The notes under the pieces: model-generated | The model's database searches: none | What the model was told of the DNA's origin: nothing | What the model saw: only the letters and a program-made list of their open reading frames with translations | Shown: positions 25,318 to 33,572 of the stretch, piece by piece | Layout: every line of letters begins with the position of its first letter | How positions within the stretch are numbered: position 1 is the first letter of the stretch | Position numbers and translations under genes: made by a program | Assembly: GCA_024697025.1 (NCBI GenBank) | Contig: JAILGH010000003.1 | Span: 1 to 64,000 of the forward strand | Origin: Pseudobutyrivibrio sp. | GTDB lineage: Bacteria > Bacillota > Clostridia > Lachnospirales > Lachnospiraceae | Direction: 5' to 3' | Length of the DNA: 64,000 nt

Positions 25318-26117
25318 TATGCTGCTTCCTCTTTTTTATATACACAAACCTTCATGGTTATTTCATCTTCATTAACATCATAAGCATGATGCATTTTAAA
25401 AGATGTCTGTCCAATAACAGATTCTATAAAATCGTCTGTTATTATTTTCTTTTCAGAACTAGCCAAATACTTGCTTCCATCTGCAGTTTCAACATACATA
25501 TTTACAACTGCTTTATCTGGAATAAAATTATTAAACTCTTGAAATACAAAATAATATTTCTCATCCAAATTTATATTAGTTAGAATATTTGATGCATATA
25601 CCGTCTCTGTTACTTGATCAGTTCTATAGTCAAACATCAACCTTCCATTTGGATTCAACCAGCTATAAATCTTTTCAAATAAGCTTTTTAATCTATCTTC
25701 GTCATCCGACAATAAACAAATTGTTGTTGAAGGAATCGTTATCAAATCATATTTTTTATCTGTTTCATATTCAAAAACATCAGCCTGTATAATGTTCAAA
25801 CGCTTCTTTATCCTCTGTGGAAGCTTGCTAACATTTTCATTAAATCTAGCAATCATAGATTCTGATATTTCTACCCCATCAACATTGAATCCCTTCTGTG
25901 CCAAAGGAATCATGTAATTGCTACCATCCCCAGCTGCTATCTCCAAAATATTTTTACCTACGTAAAAACCATTTTCTGCATATAATTCTTTTATTTCATT
26001 ATTACCAGCCAAGGCATTATATACATTTGAAAAAATATCATCATACAACCCGCATTCTTTAATTTTTCCATCATATAATTTCCTTAACTCTGAGAAAAAC
26101 CCAAAATACTTATTCAA
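25317..26117 (-). CDS. Class I SAM-dependent methyltransferase (daptide-cluster type)
   Basis: A 266-residue soluble enzyme. Motif I is ILEIAAGDGSNYMIPLA (about residues 57-73), followed by the acidic end of strand 2 (VDGVEIS) and motif IV YDLITIPSTT. The C-terminal half, rich in beta strands, probably binds the substrate. In the daptide pathway a SAM methyltransferase dimethylates the new C-terminal amine, and I infer that role here from the neighbours. It overlaps the upstream gene by 8 bp and the aminotransferase by 1 bp. Confidence 0.8.
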   Translation of the reverse strand: MNKYFGFFSELRKLYDGKIKECGLYDDIFSNVYNALAGNNEIKELYAENGFYVGKNILEIAAGDGSNYMIPLAQKGFNVDGVEISESMIARFNENVSKLPQRIKKRLNIIQADVFEYETDKKYDLITIPSTTICLLSDDEDRLKSLFEKIYSWLNPNGRLMFDYRTDQVTETVYASNILTNINLDEKYYFVFQEFNNFIPDKAVVNMYVETADGSKYLASSEKKIITDDFIESVIGQTSFKMHHAYDVNEDEITMKVCVYKKEEAA

Positions 26118-27618
26118 TCATTCCACCCGCTTTCAATGTCTTCATACCTTGATTAACAACTTCCTTTGCAACAACATTTTCGACAGACAAGTAATTTGCC
26201 ATCTCCTCTACTATTGCATTTTCTGTCTCTCCATTAGCATGTGCTTCCATTAGGAATACATACTTTGATTCCAACTTCAGTAGTTTTCCTGTTCTTATAT
26301 CAAAATAATAATAATTGCCATTTATATTAAATACATTGATTGATTTTTTACTTGCTTTTGACCTAGGATAAACTAATCGTCTATCTCCAGTTGAAAATCT
26401 CACGCTAGAAACATCTTTGCATGTCTTTCCATTTTTCTTAATATAACAAGTAAGTTGATTTTGAAAAATATAATCAGAAACCATAGGATATTTTTCCATA
26501 AAGTCAATGTAATCTTCCTTTGTAATTCCTTCAGGAAGACAGGCGCAATTGGCATTTCTACCTGTTTCTGATAATGCTCTATCATACAATCTGTTTGCTT
26601 CAATTATTCTCTTTTCTGGTTCCATTTTCACTGAGCCAATTGATACATTTGAAGTCAAACAAGGATATATTTCTTCATTCTCAATTCTAAATCTCAACAG
26701 CTTTTTCAACCCGCAATTAGATGTCCATCTGCATGAATCTACAATTTTTTTGTCGTAGATATCAACTAATCCCGTCTTTATATATTCATCTAAATCGCTA
26801 GAAAATGCGGTTAAATCTTCTTGGTTTTCTATTTTTAAATAATATGTAATGTCTTCTTTTAGTTGATTATTTCTTTTTAAATAAACGAAATCTTTATATG
26901 AACAAATACGATGTTTTAAATCAATATTATCTGAGTCAATCATTACGCAATCTTCATAGATTGTATGTACATGCTGTATTGTTTCTTTAGTTGTCTTGTT
27001 TTCATTTGGGCAAATCACTGCTCCATTCATGTCAACATACTGATTAATGTCATCTGGACACTTATCATTTAATAACACATGCTTTGCCAATGTATTATCT
27101 ATGCCACCTGGATAAGTTCCTGTCATGAATGCAACAAATCCATTTTTCATTGCATTTTTGTATTCATAATCTATCTCAATCCTTGACTCATATAAGTCAT
27201 CAAATATAGTCTCTAAATCTGCTTCTTCGATTTCATCTAAAACTCTTAATTGATCTCCATGTTTGATAACTACTATTCCTGCCCCTTCTTGTATAAAGCC
27301 TTTTGGCTCTGCTTCCTCATCTTGAATAAACACTGTTTTTTGATATTCATCCATAAGAACTTTGGCCAAACTCTCTATAAGCTTTAAATTTCCTGGATGA
27401 TGTGGCATATAGATATACTTGTCATCTTCATCTCCAATAGTTTCTACCAATTCTTCGAAGGAGTTTTCTGAATAATAAAATGGGACATTTACCATTATTT
27501 CTTCGGGAATATCCGGAAAAGATTTTGGATTATCAAAAGAATACAATCCGCTTTTATAGTTAATATTTACATATAATACTTCATCTACTTTTTCTGCCAC
27601 TTTTAACATATAGTCCAT
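26110..27618 (-). CDS. Candidate RiPP-recognition protein with PqqD-like C-terminal domain and Cys cluster
   Basis: A 502-residue protein of no family I can name with certainty. Residues about 430-500 follow the PqqD/RRE pattern (IRTGKLLKLESKYVFLMEAH, then an acidic helix and a final helix ending in GGMIE), a fold that binds RiPP leaders. Residues 296-360 carry five Cys (296, 302, 320, 358, 360) in a SPASM-like or zinc-binding arrangement. The N-terminal 290 residues are uncharacterised; there is no CxxxCxxC, so it is not a radical SAM enzyme. Daptide loci contain a large recognition protein of this kind, and I infer leader binding and possibly a part in Thr decarboxylation. Confidence 0.6.
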   Translation of the reverse strand: MDYMLKVAEKVDEVLYVNINYKSGLYSFDNPKSFPDIPEEIMVNVPFYYSENSFEELVETIGDEDDKYIYMPHHPGNLKLIESLAKVLMDEYQKTVFIQDEEAEPKGFIQEGAGIVVIKHGDQLRVLDEIEEADLETIFDDLYESRIEIDYEYKNAMKNGFVAFMTGTYPGGIDNTLAKHVLLNDKCPDDINQYVDMNGAVICPNENKTTKETIQHVHTIYEDCVMIDSDNIDLKHRICSYKDFVYLKRNNQLKEDITYYLKIENQEDLTAFSSDLDEYIKTGLVDIYDKKIVDSCRWTSNCGLKKLLRFRIENEEIYPCLTSNVSIGSVKMEPEKRIIEANRLYDRALSETGRNANCACLPEGITKEDYIDFMEKYPMVSDYIFQNQLTCYIKKNGKTCKDVSSVRFSTGDRRLVYPRSKASKKSINVFNINGNYYYFDIRTGKLLKLESKYVFLMEAHANGETENAIVEEMANYLSVENVVAKEVVNQGMKTLKAGGMIE

Positions 27619-28382
27619 CCCCCATCTAGGATAATATTTTGTCCTGTTATAATTGATGCTTCATCTGATTCTAAATACATAATTGCATTACAAACATCAA
27701 TTGGTTTAGCGTATTCTCTAAGTGGAATTTTTGATAAGTATTCCTTTTTTCCTTTAGAGCTCTCCAATATTTCATTGTTCTTTTCAGATTTAATAAACGT
27801 TGGGGAAACTATATTCACTCGAATTTTATATTTCGCCCATTCTAACGCTAATTCTTTCGCAAGATGAATTAATCCCGCTTTGCTAGCACAATAAGGTGCC
27901 CTATCTATATTTGCAACAACCCCATGCTGTGAAGCTACTCCTAAAATACTTCCACCACTACTATCTAGCATTTTTTTTGCAATGATTTTAGCTGTCATAA
28001 AGAAACCTTTAAGATTTATATCCATGATTAAATCCCATTTCTCTTCATCTACCTCTAAGGCAGGCAGTAAAATATTAACGCCCGCCAGGTAGATATAAGA
28101 AGTAATAGATCTTTTTTCCAGCTTCTTTGAAAACTCTTCCAAGCTTTCTTTTTTTAACACATCCAATTCAACACATTCATAGTTTACTGATGGATACTCT
28201 ATCTTTAATTTCTCAACCAAATTTTTTAATAACTCAAAGTTCTTACCTGATTCAGTTACCACTATGTCAGAATATTTTTCCGATAATAACGGTATTAATT
28301 CTATTCCTATGGTGCTGTTAGCTCCTACAACAACTGCACTACTCTGTTCTGACCTTCCAGAGTTTTCTCTTCTTGATTCCAT
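27603..28382 (-). CDS. Short-chain dehydrogenase/reductase (daptide-cluster oxidoreductase)
   Basis: A 259-residue Rossmann enzyme. The cofactor loop is VVVGANSTIGIE, the NAG-type motif is LAGVN, and the catalytic triad is visible as Ser in VASQHG and Tyr/Lys in YCASKAGL. The C-terminal ITGQNIILDGGW is typical of classical SDRs. In this cluster it most likely oxidises the beta-hydroxyl of the C-terminal Thr, which would prompt decarboxylation to a ketone; this is inference from the daptide model. It overlaps the permease gene by 44 bp and the downstream gene by 16 bp. Confidence 0.8.
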   Translation of the reverse strand: MESRRENSGRSEQSSAVVVGANSTIGIELIPLLSEKYSDIVVTESGKNFELLKNLVEKLKIEYPSVNYECVELDVLKKESLEEFSKKLEKRSITSYIYLAGVNILLPALEVDEEKWDLIMDINLKGFFMTAKIIAKKMLDSSGGSILGVASQHGVVANIDRAPYCASKAGLIHLAKELALEWAKYKIRVNIVSPTFIKSEKNNEILESSKGKKEYLSKIPLREYAKPIDVCNAIMYLESDEASIITGQNIILDGGWTIC

Positions 28383-29211
28383 AGCTTACAACGCCTCTTC
28401 TATAAATACGGCTGCAAATGATACTGATTACCACTACTTCTGCAATTTGAATTAATACTAAAACAACCGCTGTGCTCATTGATATTGTCTGCAAATCATT
28501 AACTGATACTCCAAGAATTGGTAAAGCAAAAGGCATGTATGTGATAACTGTAAGAACTGGACTTGATGCACCTCTCATCATTGCTAACCCAATGAAATAG
28601 ACCACCATAATCACTAGCACTACAGGCATCATTAACTGAGTTGAGTCCTGTGCGTTGTCTGTATATGATGCAAGTGCTGCAAAAGCAAAAGCATACATCA
28701 TGAATCCAAACACTATCGAGCCAACTATCAATACCATCGCTGAACCACTAATTAAATCAGATACATTAACAGCATTTTTCGATTGCTTAACAAATAATGA
28801 ACCGATTGCTCTGACTACACCCCATATAGCCAACTGTTGAACAACTGCTACCATATAACCTACTATTTTGCCTGCAAGGAGTTCCATCGGTTTTACGTAG
28901 CATAACAGCGTCTCTATTATTCTTGCGCTTTTCTCTTCTACTACCGAATTTGAAATGCTAGCCCCATAAATCATGATTAGCAAAAACAGTATTACAACCA
29001 CTATTAACGGAACAATAGAATGTAACTCGCCCTGAGAAATCATCTGCTGTTTACTTATGCTATCTTCTCCTAAAAATCTCTTTAAAATACTGTCCAAATT
29101 CAGTGATGCAATTACCCCAATTATTCCTACTATTGTCGAAATCAAATACCATCTTGCAGTAAGAATTTGGTTGTATGTAAATCTTGTTACCTTTAAAATC
29201 TTATTATTCAT
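28339..29211 (-). CDS. ABC-2 type transporter permease (NatB-like)
   Basis: A 290-residue membrane protein with about six helices, starting at ATG 29211 (AAGGAG 10 bp upstream, overlapping the ATPase stop); an upstream TTG is possible but unsupported. It carries the NatB/YhaP-type signature region NSVVEEKSARIIETLL before the second helix. Together with the ATPase it should export the peptide product or protect the producer from it. It is located at the head of the biosynthetic operon. Confidence 0.85.
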   Translation of the reverse strand: MNNKILKVTRFTYNQILTARWYLISTIVGIIGVIASLNLDSILKRFLGEDSISKQQMISQGELHSIVPLIVVVILFLLIMIYGASISNSVVEEKSARIIETLLCYVKPMELLAGKIVGYMVAVVQQLAIWGVVRAIGSLFVKQSKNAVNVSDLISGSAMVLIVGSIVFGFMMYAFAFAALASYTDNAQDSTQLMMPVVLVIMVVYFIGLAMMRGASSPVLTVITYMPFALPILGVSVNDLQTISMSTAVVLVLIQIAEVVVISIICSRIYRRGVVSYGIKKRKLWKVRTE

Positions 29212-30115
29212 TATCACCAAGCTCCTTTAAGAAAATTGTCTGCATATCGGCTTTTTTATTTGTAATTTTTTCCACCTCAAGTCCCTGCTCTAAGATGTCA
29301 CGATATAGTGCATTTAAATCTTCTTTATCTTCGAATCTGACTGTATAAGTACCAAAATCGATTGATACAACCTTCAAATTGTTCTTCTCAATCAAATCTT
29401 CAATGTTTCCATCTGTCTTGATTTCTACTTCATCATCTCTTGAGTATTTTTTTATTAATCCATCGATTGTATCGTTTTCAATAACTTCGCCTTCTTTTAT
29501 CATTACGATATAATCGCAAAGTTCTTCAACATCTTCCATTCTGTGGCTTGAAAATAAAATAGTTGTTCCTTCGTCTCGAAGCCTTTTTACAACCCCTTTA
29601 AATAATTCTATATTTACTGGGTCAAGTCCACTAAATGGTTCATCCAAAATAACAATCTTTGGTCTATGAAGAATTGCACTTATAAGCTGAATCTTCTGTT
29701 TGTTCCCTTTAGATAATGATTTTACCTTCCTTGTGGAATAGGAAGAGATTCCAAACTCATTCAGTCTCTTACATATTTCCTTAGTAGCTTCTCTTTTTGA
29801 CATTCCATTTAATGTTCCAAAGTATAGAAGCTGATCTTTTACTCTTGAATTAAGATAAAGTCCTCTCTCTTCAGGAAGGTATCCAATCTTAACTCCAGAT
29901 TTTTTCAGCTCTTTTCCGTCATAGGTAATTGTGCCTTCGTCCGGTTCAATGATTCCCATGATACTTTTAATCGTTGTTGTCTTCCCTGCCCCATTTCGAC
30001 CAAGGATTCCTAATATTTTTCCTTCAGCTGCTTCAAAATCAATATTATTAACAGCTTTTTTCTCTCCATAAGTTTTTGATATTCCTGAAATTTTTAAACT
30101 CATATTTCTCTCCAT
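29204..30115 (-). CDS. ABC transporter ATPase (NatA-like)
   Basis: A 303-residue ATPase. Walker A GILGRNGAGKTTTIKS, signature VKSLSKGNKQKIQLI, Walker B VILDEPFSGLDPVN and the H-loop FSSHRMEDVEEL are all intact. The C-terminal 80 residues are the regulatory domain of the NatA type. It is the first gene of the biosynthetic operon, following a terminator at 30219-30244, so its own promoter should lie in the 100 bp upstream. Role inferred: peptide export or self-immunity. Confidence 0.9.
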   Translation of the reverse strand: MERNMSLKISGISKTYGEKKAVNNIDFEAAEGKILGILGRNGAGKTTTIKSIMGIIEPDEGTITYDGKELKKSGVKIGYLPEERGLYLNSRVKDQLLYFGTLNGMSKREATKEICKRLNEFGISSYSTRKVKSLSKGNKQKIQLISAILHRPKIVILDEPFSGLDPVNIELFKGVVKRLRDEGTTILFSSHRMEDVEELCDYIVMIKEGEVIENDTIDGLIKKYSRDDEVEIKTDGNIEDLIEKNNLKVVSIDFGTYTVRFEDKEDLNALYRDILEQGLEVEKITNKKADMQTIFLKELGDNE

Positions 30116-30218
30116 ATAGACTAGGTTTTTGTTTACAGTGATATACTACATCCACTATCCTGCCTTTTTTCTATAATCGATTAATAGGTGTTGTTTGGAG
30201 AGTAAACTGCATAAAAAA

Positions 30219-30244
30219 ATGGAGTGAATTTTCATTCACTCCAT
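30219..30244 (-). terminator. Terminator between the regulator gene and the daptide-like operon
   Basis: ATGGAGTGAA and TTCACTCCAT form a 10-bp perfect stem with a 6-base loop, followed by TTTTTTT on the minus strand. It separates the two-component genes from the biosynthetic operon. Confidence 0.9.
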
Positions 30245-30259
30245 TAAACACATTTCTAT

Positions 30260-30970
30260 TTACACTCTTGATAAGTATTCTGCATAAGCATTTTTAAATA
30301 ATTTGTATCGCTGTCTACTTATAGCCACCATCTCATCATCCTGAAGTACAAGATCATTATGCGTATAAGAATCAACGTACTTCATATTAATTAAAAACGA
30401 CTTATGGCATCTAAAAAAGTTTTTAGAATTTATTTTTTCTTCCACCGCAGCAAGAGTTTCAATACACTCAATTACATTCTTTTTATTTATCAAATGTATT
30501 ATGCAATATTTCCCATCACCCTCAATGTACGATATCTGGTTTTCTTTTATAAAGTGATTCTCTCCACCAGATTTAACACATATAGTTTTTTCATTCTTAA
30601 GACTATCCATAAACGCATCCATGGCGTTATATAACTTTTCTTCATCAAGTGGCTTTGGCAAAAATCTAAAAGTGGCTACCTCAAATGTTTCATATACAAT
30701 ATTTGTATAGCTTGATAAAAATATAATTGTTATATCGGCATTCTTCTTGCGAATGGCTTTGGCAATCACCATTCCATCTGCGCCTTTATCTTCAAATTGA
30801 TAATCTAGAAAAACTAAGTTGAAATCATCTACTTCTTCTAATAGGCTCTCGCCATTTTCAAATTGCTTTATCTTACAATCAATATCTTTTTGTATAGTAT
30901 ACTTTACTAATAAATCTTCGTTCTTTTTTCTAATATATTCAGAATCATCGCAAATTGCTATTTTTATCAT
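30260..30970 (-). CDS. LytTR-family (AgrA-like) response regulator
   Basis: A 236-residue regulator. The receiver domain has IAICDDSEYI, the phospho-acceptor Asp in LVFLDYQF (about residue 56) and KPLDEEKL. The LytTR DNA-binding domain follows, with ISYIEGDGKYCIIH and FFRCHKSFLINM. Regulators of this type bind repeats upstream of peptide-related operons. It is paired with the AgrC-like kinase immediately upstream and lies just upstream of the biosynthetic operon, its likely target. Confidence 0.9.
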   Translation of the reverse strand: MIKIAICDDSEYIRKKNEDLLVKYTIQKDIDCKIKQFENGESLLEEVDDFNLVFLDYQFEDKGADGMVIAKAIRKKNADITIIFLSSYTNIVYETFEVATFRFLPKPLDEEKLYNAMDAFMDSLKNEKTICVKSGGENHFIKENQISYIEGDGKYCIIHLINKKNVIECIETLAAVEEKINSKNFFRCHKSFLINMKYVDSYTHNDLVLQDDEMVAISRQRYKLFKNAYAEYLSRV

Positions 30971-30993
30971 TCAGCCACACTCCCTAATTCCCT

Positions 30994-32307
30994 CTAATCT
31001 AACATAAATGAAATAATAGATTTAAAAACGCCCTCTTCATAAGATAGTTGCATTTGACCATCATATCTCTTTGCCGCTCGTTCAATGTTTGCTAATCCAA
31101 AGCCATGTATTTCTTTTTCTTCTTTAGTTGTTTCTATATAATTAGCCTTTATTGATATTTCTTCGCTGGGGTTCTCAGTTTTTAATATCCAAGCGTTCTT
31201 TCTAAGTATAGAAGAAATATTTATAACCTTCTGTCCATCTAGCTTTGCACAAGCCTCAATTGCATTATCCAATACATTGGATAACACAATAACCATGTCC
31301 GTATCTTTTACCCGTTCTGCAGGTATAAAGCCTTCAAATTCAATTTTGGTGTTATAATGCTGAGCTTTGGTCTGCTTTGTACTCAAAATAGCGTCTGCTA
31401 TAAAATTCCCTGAATCGTATTTTACCTTTGATTGATTGCATACTTCTTGCAAATCTTCAATATAACTTAAAGCTTTTTCCCTTTGATCATTCTCAATCAT
31501 ACTGTGCAAGGCAAGAAGCAAATTTTTAATATCATGTCTAAATTTTTTTGATTCATTCTCTTTTTCAATCAACTGATTATAATACTCAGTCAACTGTTGC
31601 ATTTGCTCCTCTAAAAGGCCTTTTATATTTTCTAAAGAACTCTTACTTCTAGTAATTATTATTGTTCGTATAATTGTAATTACTACGCATATAACGATGA
31701 TGTTAACATAATTTTTATAGGTTGAAGACATAGTTTCTTCTATACATATGTATGTCTCCCAAGGTGCCAACGCATATAACAATAGAATAAAAACTATAAA
31801 ATCAAATGCTTCTAGTTCTGCAATCCACAGTTTAATAATGCTCCGTTTTCTGAGAATCTGCAAAATCATTATCAACGTTAATAAAATTAACTCCCCGGCA
31901 ATTTCAGATAAGTAGGCGCCTATCCAATTAATTGACCAGTTAAAGCCCAGCCTCAATAGTATTAGTGCCGTGTTAGTACCTGTAAATGAAACTAACTCAA
32001 CAAAAAATGCAATAAACGCAACATGCCTAAGTTTCAATTTGTAAAAACCAGACATAACTATCGAAGATTTAAGAAAAATAAATAAAGTTAGAATATTTCT
32101 CCAGACGACATTATAATTCCATGTAGCATATCCATAGATGGCCAATATACCAAAGAATATCAAAAATCTTATTATACAATCACTTTTTTTGAACTCTTTT
32201 TTAGGCAATACTAAAAATTGACTCAATAGTATCTTTACATTCAATAATTCTAAGAGCCCCCAAATAGCAATTATAGTATAAAACAATGCATAGTCGTTCT
32301 TTAACAT
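30994..32307 (-). CDS. AgrC-like (HPK10) sensor histidine kinase
   Basis: A 437-residue membrane kinase. The N-terminal 210 residues form six to seven helices as a sensor domain of the peptide-pheromone class. A coiled-coil linker leads to the phospho-acceptor in FRHDIKNLLLALH (His about residue 257). The N-box is NVLDNAIEAC and the G-box is HGFGLANIERA. I found no agrD-like gene beside it, so the signal may be the operon's own peptide product or a pheromone made elsewhere. GAGGAATA precedes ATG. Confidence 0.9.
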   Translation of the reverse strand: MLKNDYALFYTIIAIWGLLELLNVKILLSQFLVLPKKEFKKSDCIIRFLIFFGILAIYGYATWNYNVVWRNILTLFIFLKSSIVMSGFYKLKLRHVAFIAFFVELVSFTGTNTALILLRLGFNWSINWIGAYLSEIAGELILLTLIMILQILRKRSIIKLWIAELEAFDFIVFILLLYALAPWETYICIEETMSSTYKNYVNIIVICVVITIIRTIIITRSKSSLENIKGLLEEQMQQLTEYYNQLIEKENESKKFRHDIKNLLLALHSMIENDQREKALSYIEDLQEVCNQSKVKYDSGNFIADAILSTKQTKAQHYNTKIEFEGFIPAERVKDTDMVIVLSNVLDNAIEACAKLDGQKVINISSILRKNAWILKTENPSEEISIKANYIETTKEEKEIHGFGLANIERAAKRYDGQMQLSYEEGVFKSIISFMLD

Positions 32308-32400
32308 TATTCCTCTACTATCCCTTCGCGTTTATTATTGTTACTATACCATAATTTTGCCCTTTTTTATATAAAAAATACATCTCGTATAATATATTAT

Positions 32401-32436
32401 AAAAAGTCTTCCGCCCCATGTGGCAGAAGACTTTTT
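32401..32436 (-). terminator. Terminator after the 150-residue protein gene
   Basis: AAAAAGTCTTC and GAAGACTTTTT with an inner GCC/GGC pairing; it overlaps the stop codon at 32435 and has T runs on both strands. Confidence 0.8.
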
Positions 32437-32887
32437 ATAGTTTTTCTTTTCTCGCAAAAACATCAATTATCAAATAATCATCCTGGGTTATTACTTGTTT
32501 TACGTCACAATACTTTTCTCCATTATTCTTATATCCCTTATTTGATATATAACAGTCTAATTCGTCTATTCTTTCCTTTATTTCAGCCCATCCTGCTTCT
32601 ATCCTGGTACGAAACGCTGGCCACACTTTTATAGCTTTATAATTATCCTCCGCTTCGTCACAATAATAAAGTTGATATAAATCCTGATTAATTACAACTA
32701 ATATTTTTTGCTCAACGTCTTTTTTTAGACCTGTCAATTTTTCATACAGCAAATCTTTCTCGATAGTTTCTTTTTTATTGTATTTAAAAATTAACTCTTC
32801 TTGCTCAGCTACTTTAATCGCGAGCACCTCCAATCTTTTAGTGGCCTCCGCCAATACCGATGATGAATCCGCCCAATCCCATAGCAT
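32435..32887 (-). CDS. Coiled-coil protein of unknown function, possibly frameshifted at its start
   Basis: A 150-residue reading frame from ATG 32887. Residues about 10-65 form a charged coiled coil (EVLAIKVAEQEELIF and KDLLYEKLTGLKKDVEQ); the C-terminal part is mixed alpha/beta with no known motif. The ATG has GGAGG only 3 bases upstream, poor spacing. A second ATG 5 bases on, in another frame, has ideal spacing and opens a 14-codon hydrophobic ORF ending inside this gene. The annotated N-terminus may therefore be wrong. It neighbours three micropeptide genes, and no function is assigned. Confidence 0.55.
   Translation of the reverse strand: MLWDWADSSSVLAEATKRLEVLAIKVAEQEELIFKYNKKETIEKDLLYEKLTGLKKDVEQKILVVINQDLYQLYYCDEAEDNYKAIKVWPAFRTRIEAGWAEIKERIDELDCYISNKGYKNNGEKYCDVKQVITQDDYLIIDVFARKEKL
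32838..32882 (-). CDS. Overlapping 14-residue Gly/Ile-rich ORF
   Basis: ATG 32882 lies 8 bp after AAAGGAGG, the same spacing as in the three micropeptide genes upstream. It encodes MGLGGFIIGIGGGH in a frame different from the 150-residue protein, which it overlaps. It is either a real micropeptide or the true N-terminus of the larger protein, joined by a frameshift. Confidence 0.35.
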   Translation of the reverse strand: MGLGGFIIGIGGGH

Positions 32888-33006
32888 TTTCCTCCTTTTC
32901 TCTACATCTTGATAATATGATACCAATCTTTTTTTCTACTATTTTTTATTGGAGTAAATGGTAGTTTTTTGGGAGTGTTTGGTATTTTTACATAAGAATA
33001 TTCAAA

Positions 33007-33042
33007 AAATAAATGACACCATATAATTGGTGCCATTTATTT
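33007..33042 (-). terminator. Hairpin after the micropeptide genes
   Basis: AAATAAATGACACC and GGTGCCATTTATTT pair with one mismatch; a T run follows on the minus strand. It lies 28 bp past the last of three micropeptide genes. Confidence 0.8.
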
Positions 33043-33069
33043 CTCTTATCAAAACTCTCTTTTTACTTA

Positions 33070-33171
33070 TTAGTATAATACTGGTGATGGTATTCCAATA
33101 ACTATTGGACCTGGAAAAGTAGGTCCTGTAATGATAGGTCCTGGATTACCGATTGGTGCATAACAACCCAT
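33070..33171 (-). CDS. Putative 33-residue Pro/Gly/Ile-rich micropeptide
   Basis: ATG 33171 follows AAAGGAGGAAAAAGCT. The product begins MGCYAPIGNPGPIITGP and ends GIPSPVLY, with one Cys at residue 3, eight Pro and six Gly and no charged residue. Repeated GPI and GPT units give it a repetitive look. It is last of three such ORFs before a terminator. Composition is unlike any signal peptide or toxin I know; it may be a secreted or modified peptide. Confidence 0.5.
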   Translation of the reverse strand: MGCYAPIGNPGPIITGPTFPGPIVIGIPSPVLY

Positions 33172-33196
33172 AGCTTTTTCCTCCTTTACATTTATA

Positions 33197-33280
33197 CTAA
33201 ACTAATATATATGGAATCGTTGGTGGTAAAGTTGGTGGCTCCACTGGCTTTACAATAATAAATGGTAAAATGCAAATCAT
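33197..33280 (-). CDS. Putative 27-residue Pro/Ile-rich micropeptide
   Basis: ATG 33280 follows AAAGGAGGAAAAAGCT, identical to the site of the next gene over 16 bases. It encodes MICILPFIIVKPVEPP and ends in PYILV, with Cys at residue 3. Pro-rich and almost uncharged. The identical upstream sequence indicates duplication of the gene start with divergent bodies, and supports real translation. Confidence 0.5.
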   Translation of the reverse strand: MICILPFIIVKPVEPPTLPPTIPYILV

Positions 33281-33312
33281 AGCTTTTTCCTCCTTTATTT
33301 TTAAATATTATA

Positions 33313-33384
33313 TTAGTTTCCTTTTATACTGTTGCCTATAATTGAAATAATAATAGGTCCAACTACTACATCATATGCTCCCAT
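33313..33384 (-). CDS. Putative 23-residue Ile/Gly-rich micropeptide
   Basis: ATG 33384 follows GAAGGAGGAGAAACAA. The product starts MGAYDVVVGPIIISIIG and ends IKGN. It has no Cys, shares the GPII element with the 33-residue peptide, and is first of the three in transcription order. A promoter should lie in the 140 bp upstream, after the ATP-synthase terminator. Confidence 0.45.
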   Translation of the reverse strand: MGAYDVVVGPIIISIIGNSIKGN

Positions 33385-33530
33385 TTGTTTCTCCTCCTTC
33401 ATATAAATAATTAACTTGTAAATATATTATGTACTATTATTTTGCTTTTATTTTTTTATGGAGTCATTAACACCTTTTATGTAACATTAAGTACTTTTTC
33501 TTTTATCCTTAAACCTTTCATAGAAAAAAA

Positions 33531-33550
33531 GGCACCGCCTAAGCGGTGCC
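33531..33550 (-). terminator. Terminator of the ATP synthase operon
   Basis: GGCACCGC, loop, GCGGTGCC followed on the minus strand by TTTTTTT; 22 bp past the last gene. Confidence 0.95.
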
Positions 33551-33572
33551 ATAATCATTACATATCCGATCT

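Noticed and set aside
26110-27618. Radical SAM/SPASM maturase, which would make the cluster a sactipeptide or ranthipeptide locus
   Set aside because: The Cys pattern recalls SPASM but there is no CxxxCxxC SAM-cluster motif, and the precursor peptides contain no Cys.
30260-32307. An agrD-like pheromone gene beside the AgrC/AgrA-like pair of the daptide-like island
   Set aside because: I read both flanks and the gaps; no short ORF there has the amphipathic helix, Cys and P-x-x-P-E tail.
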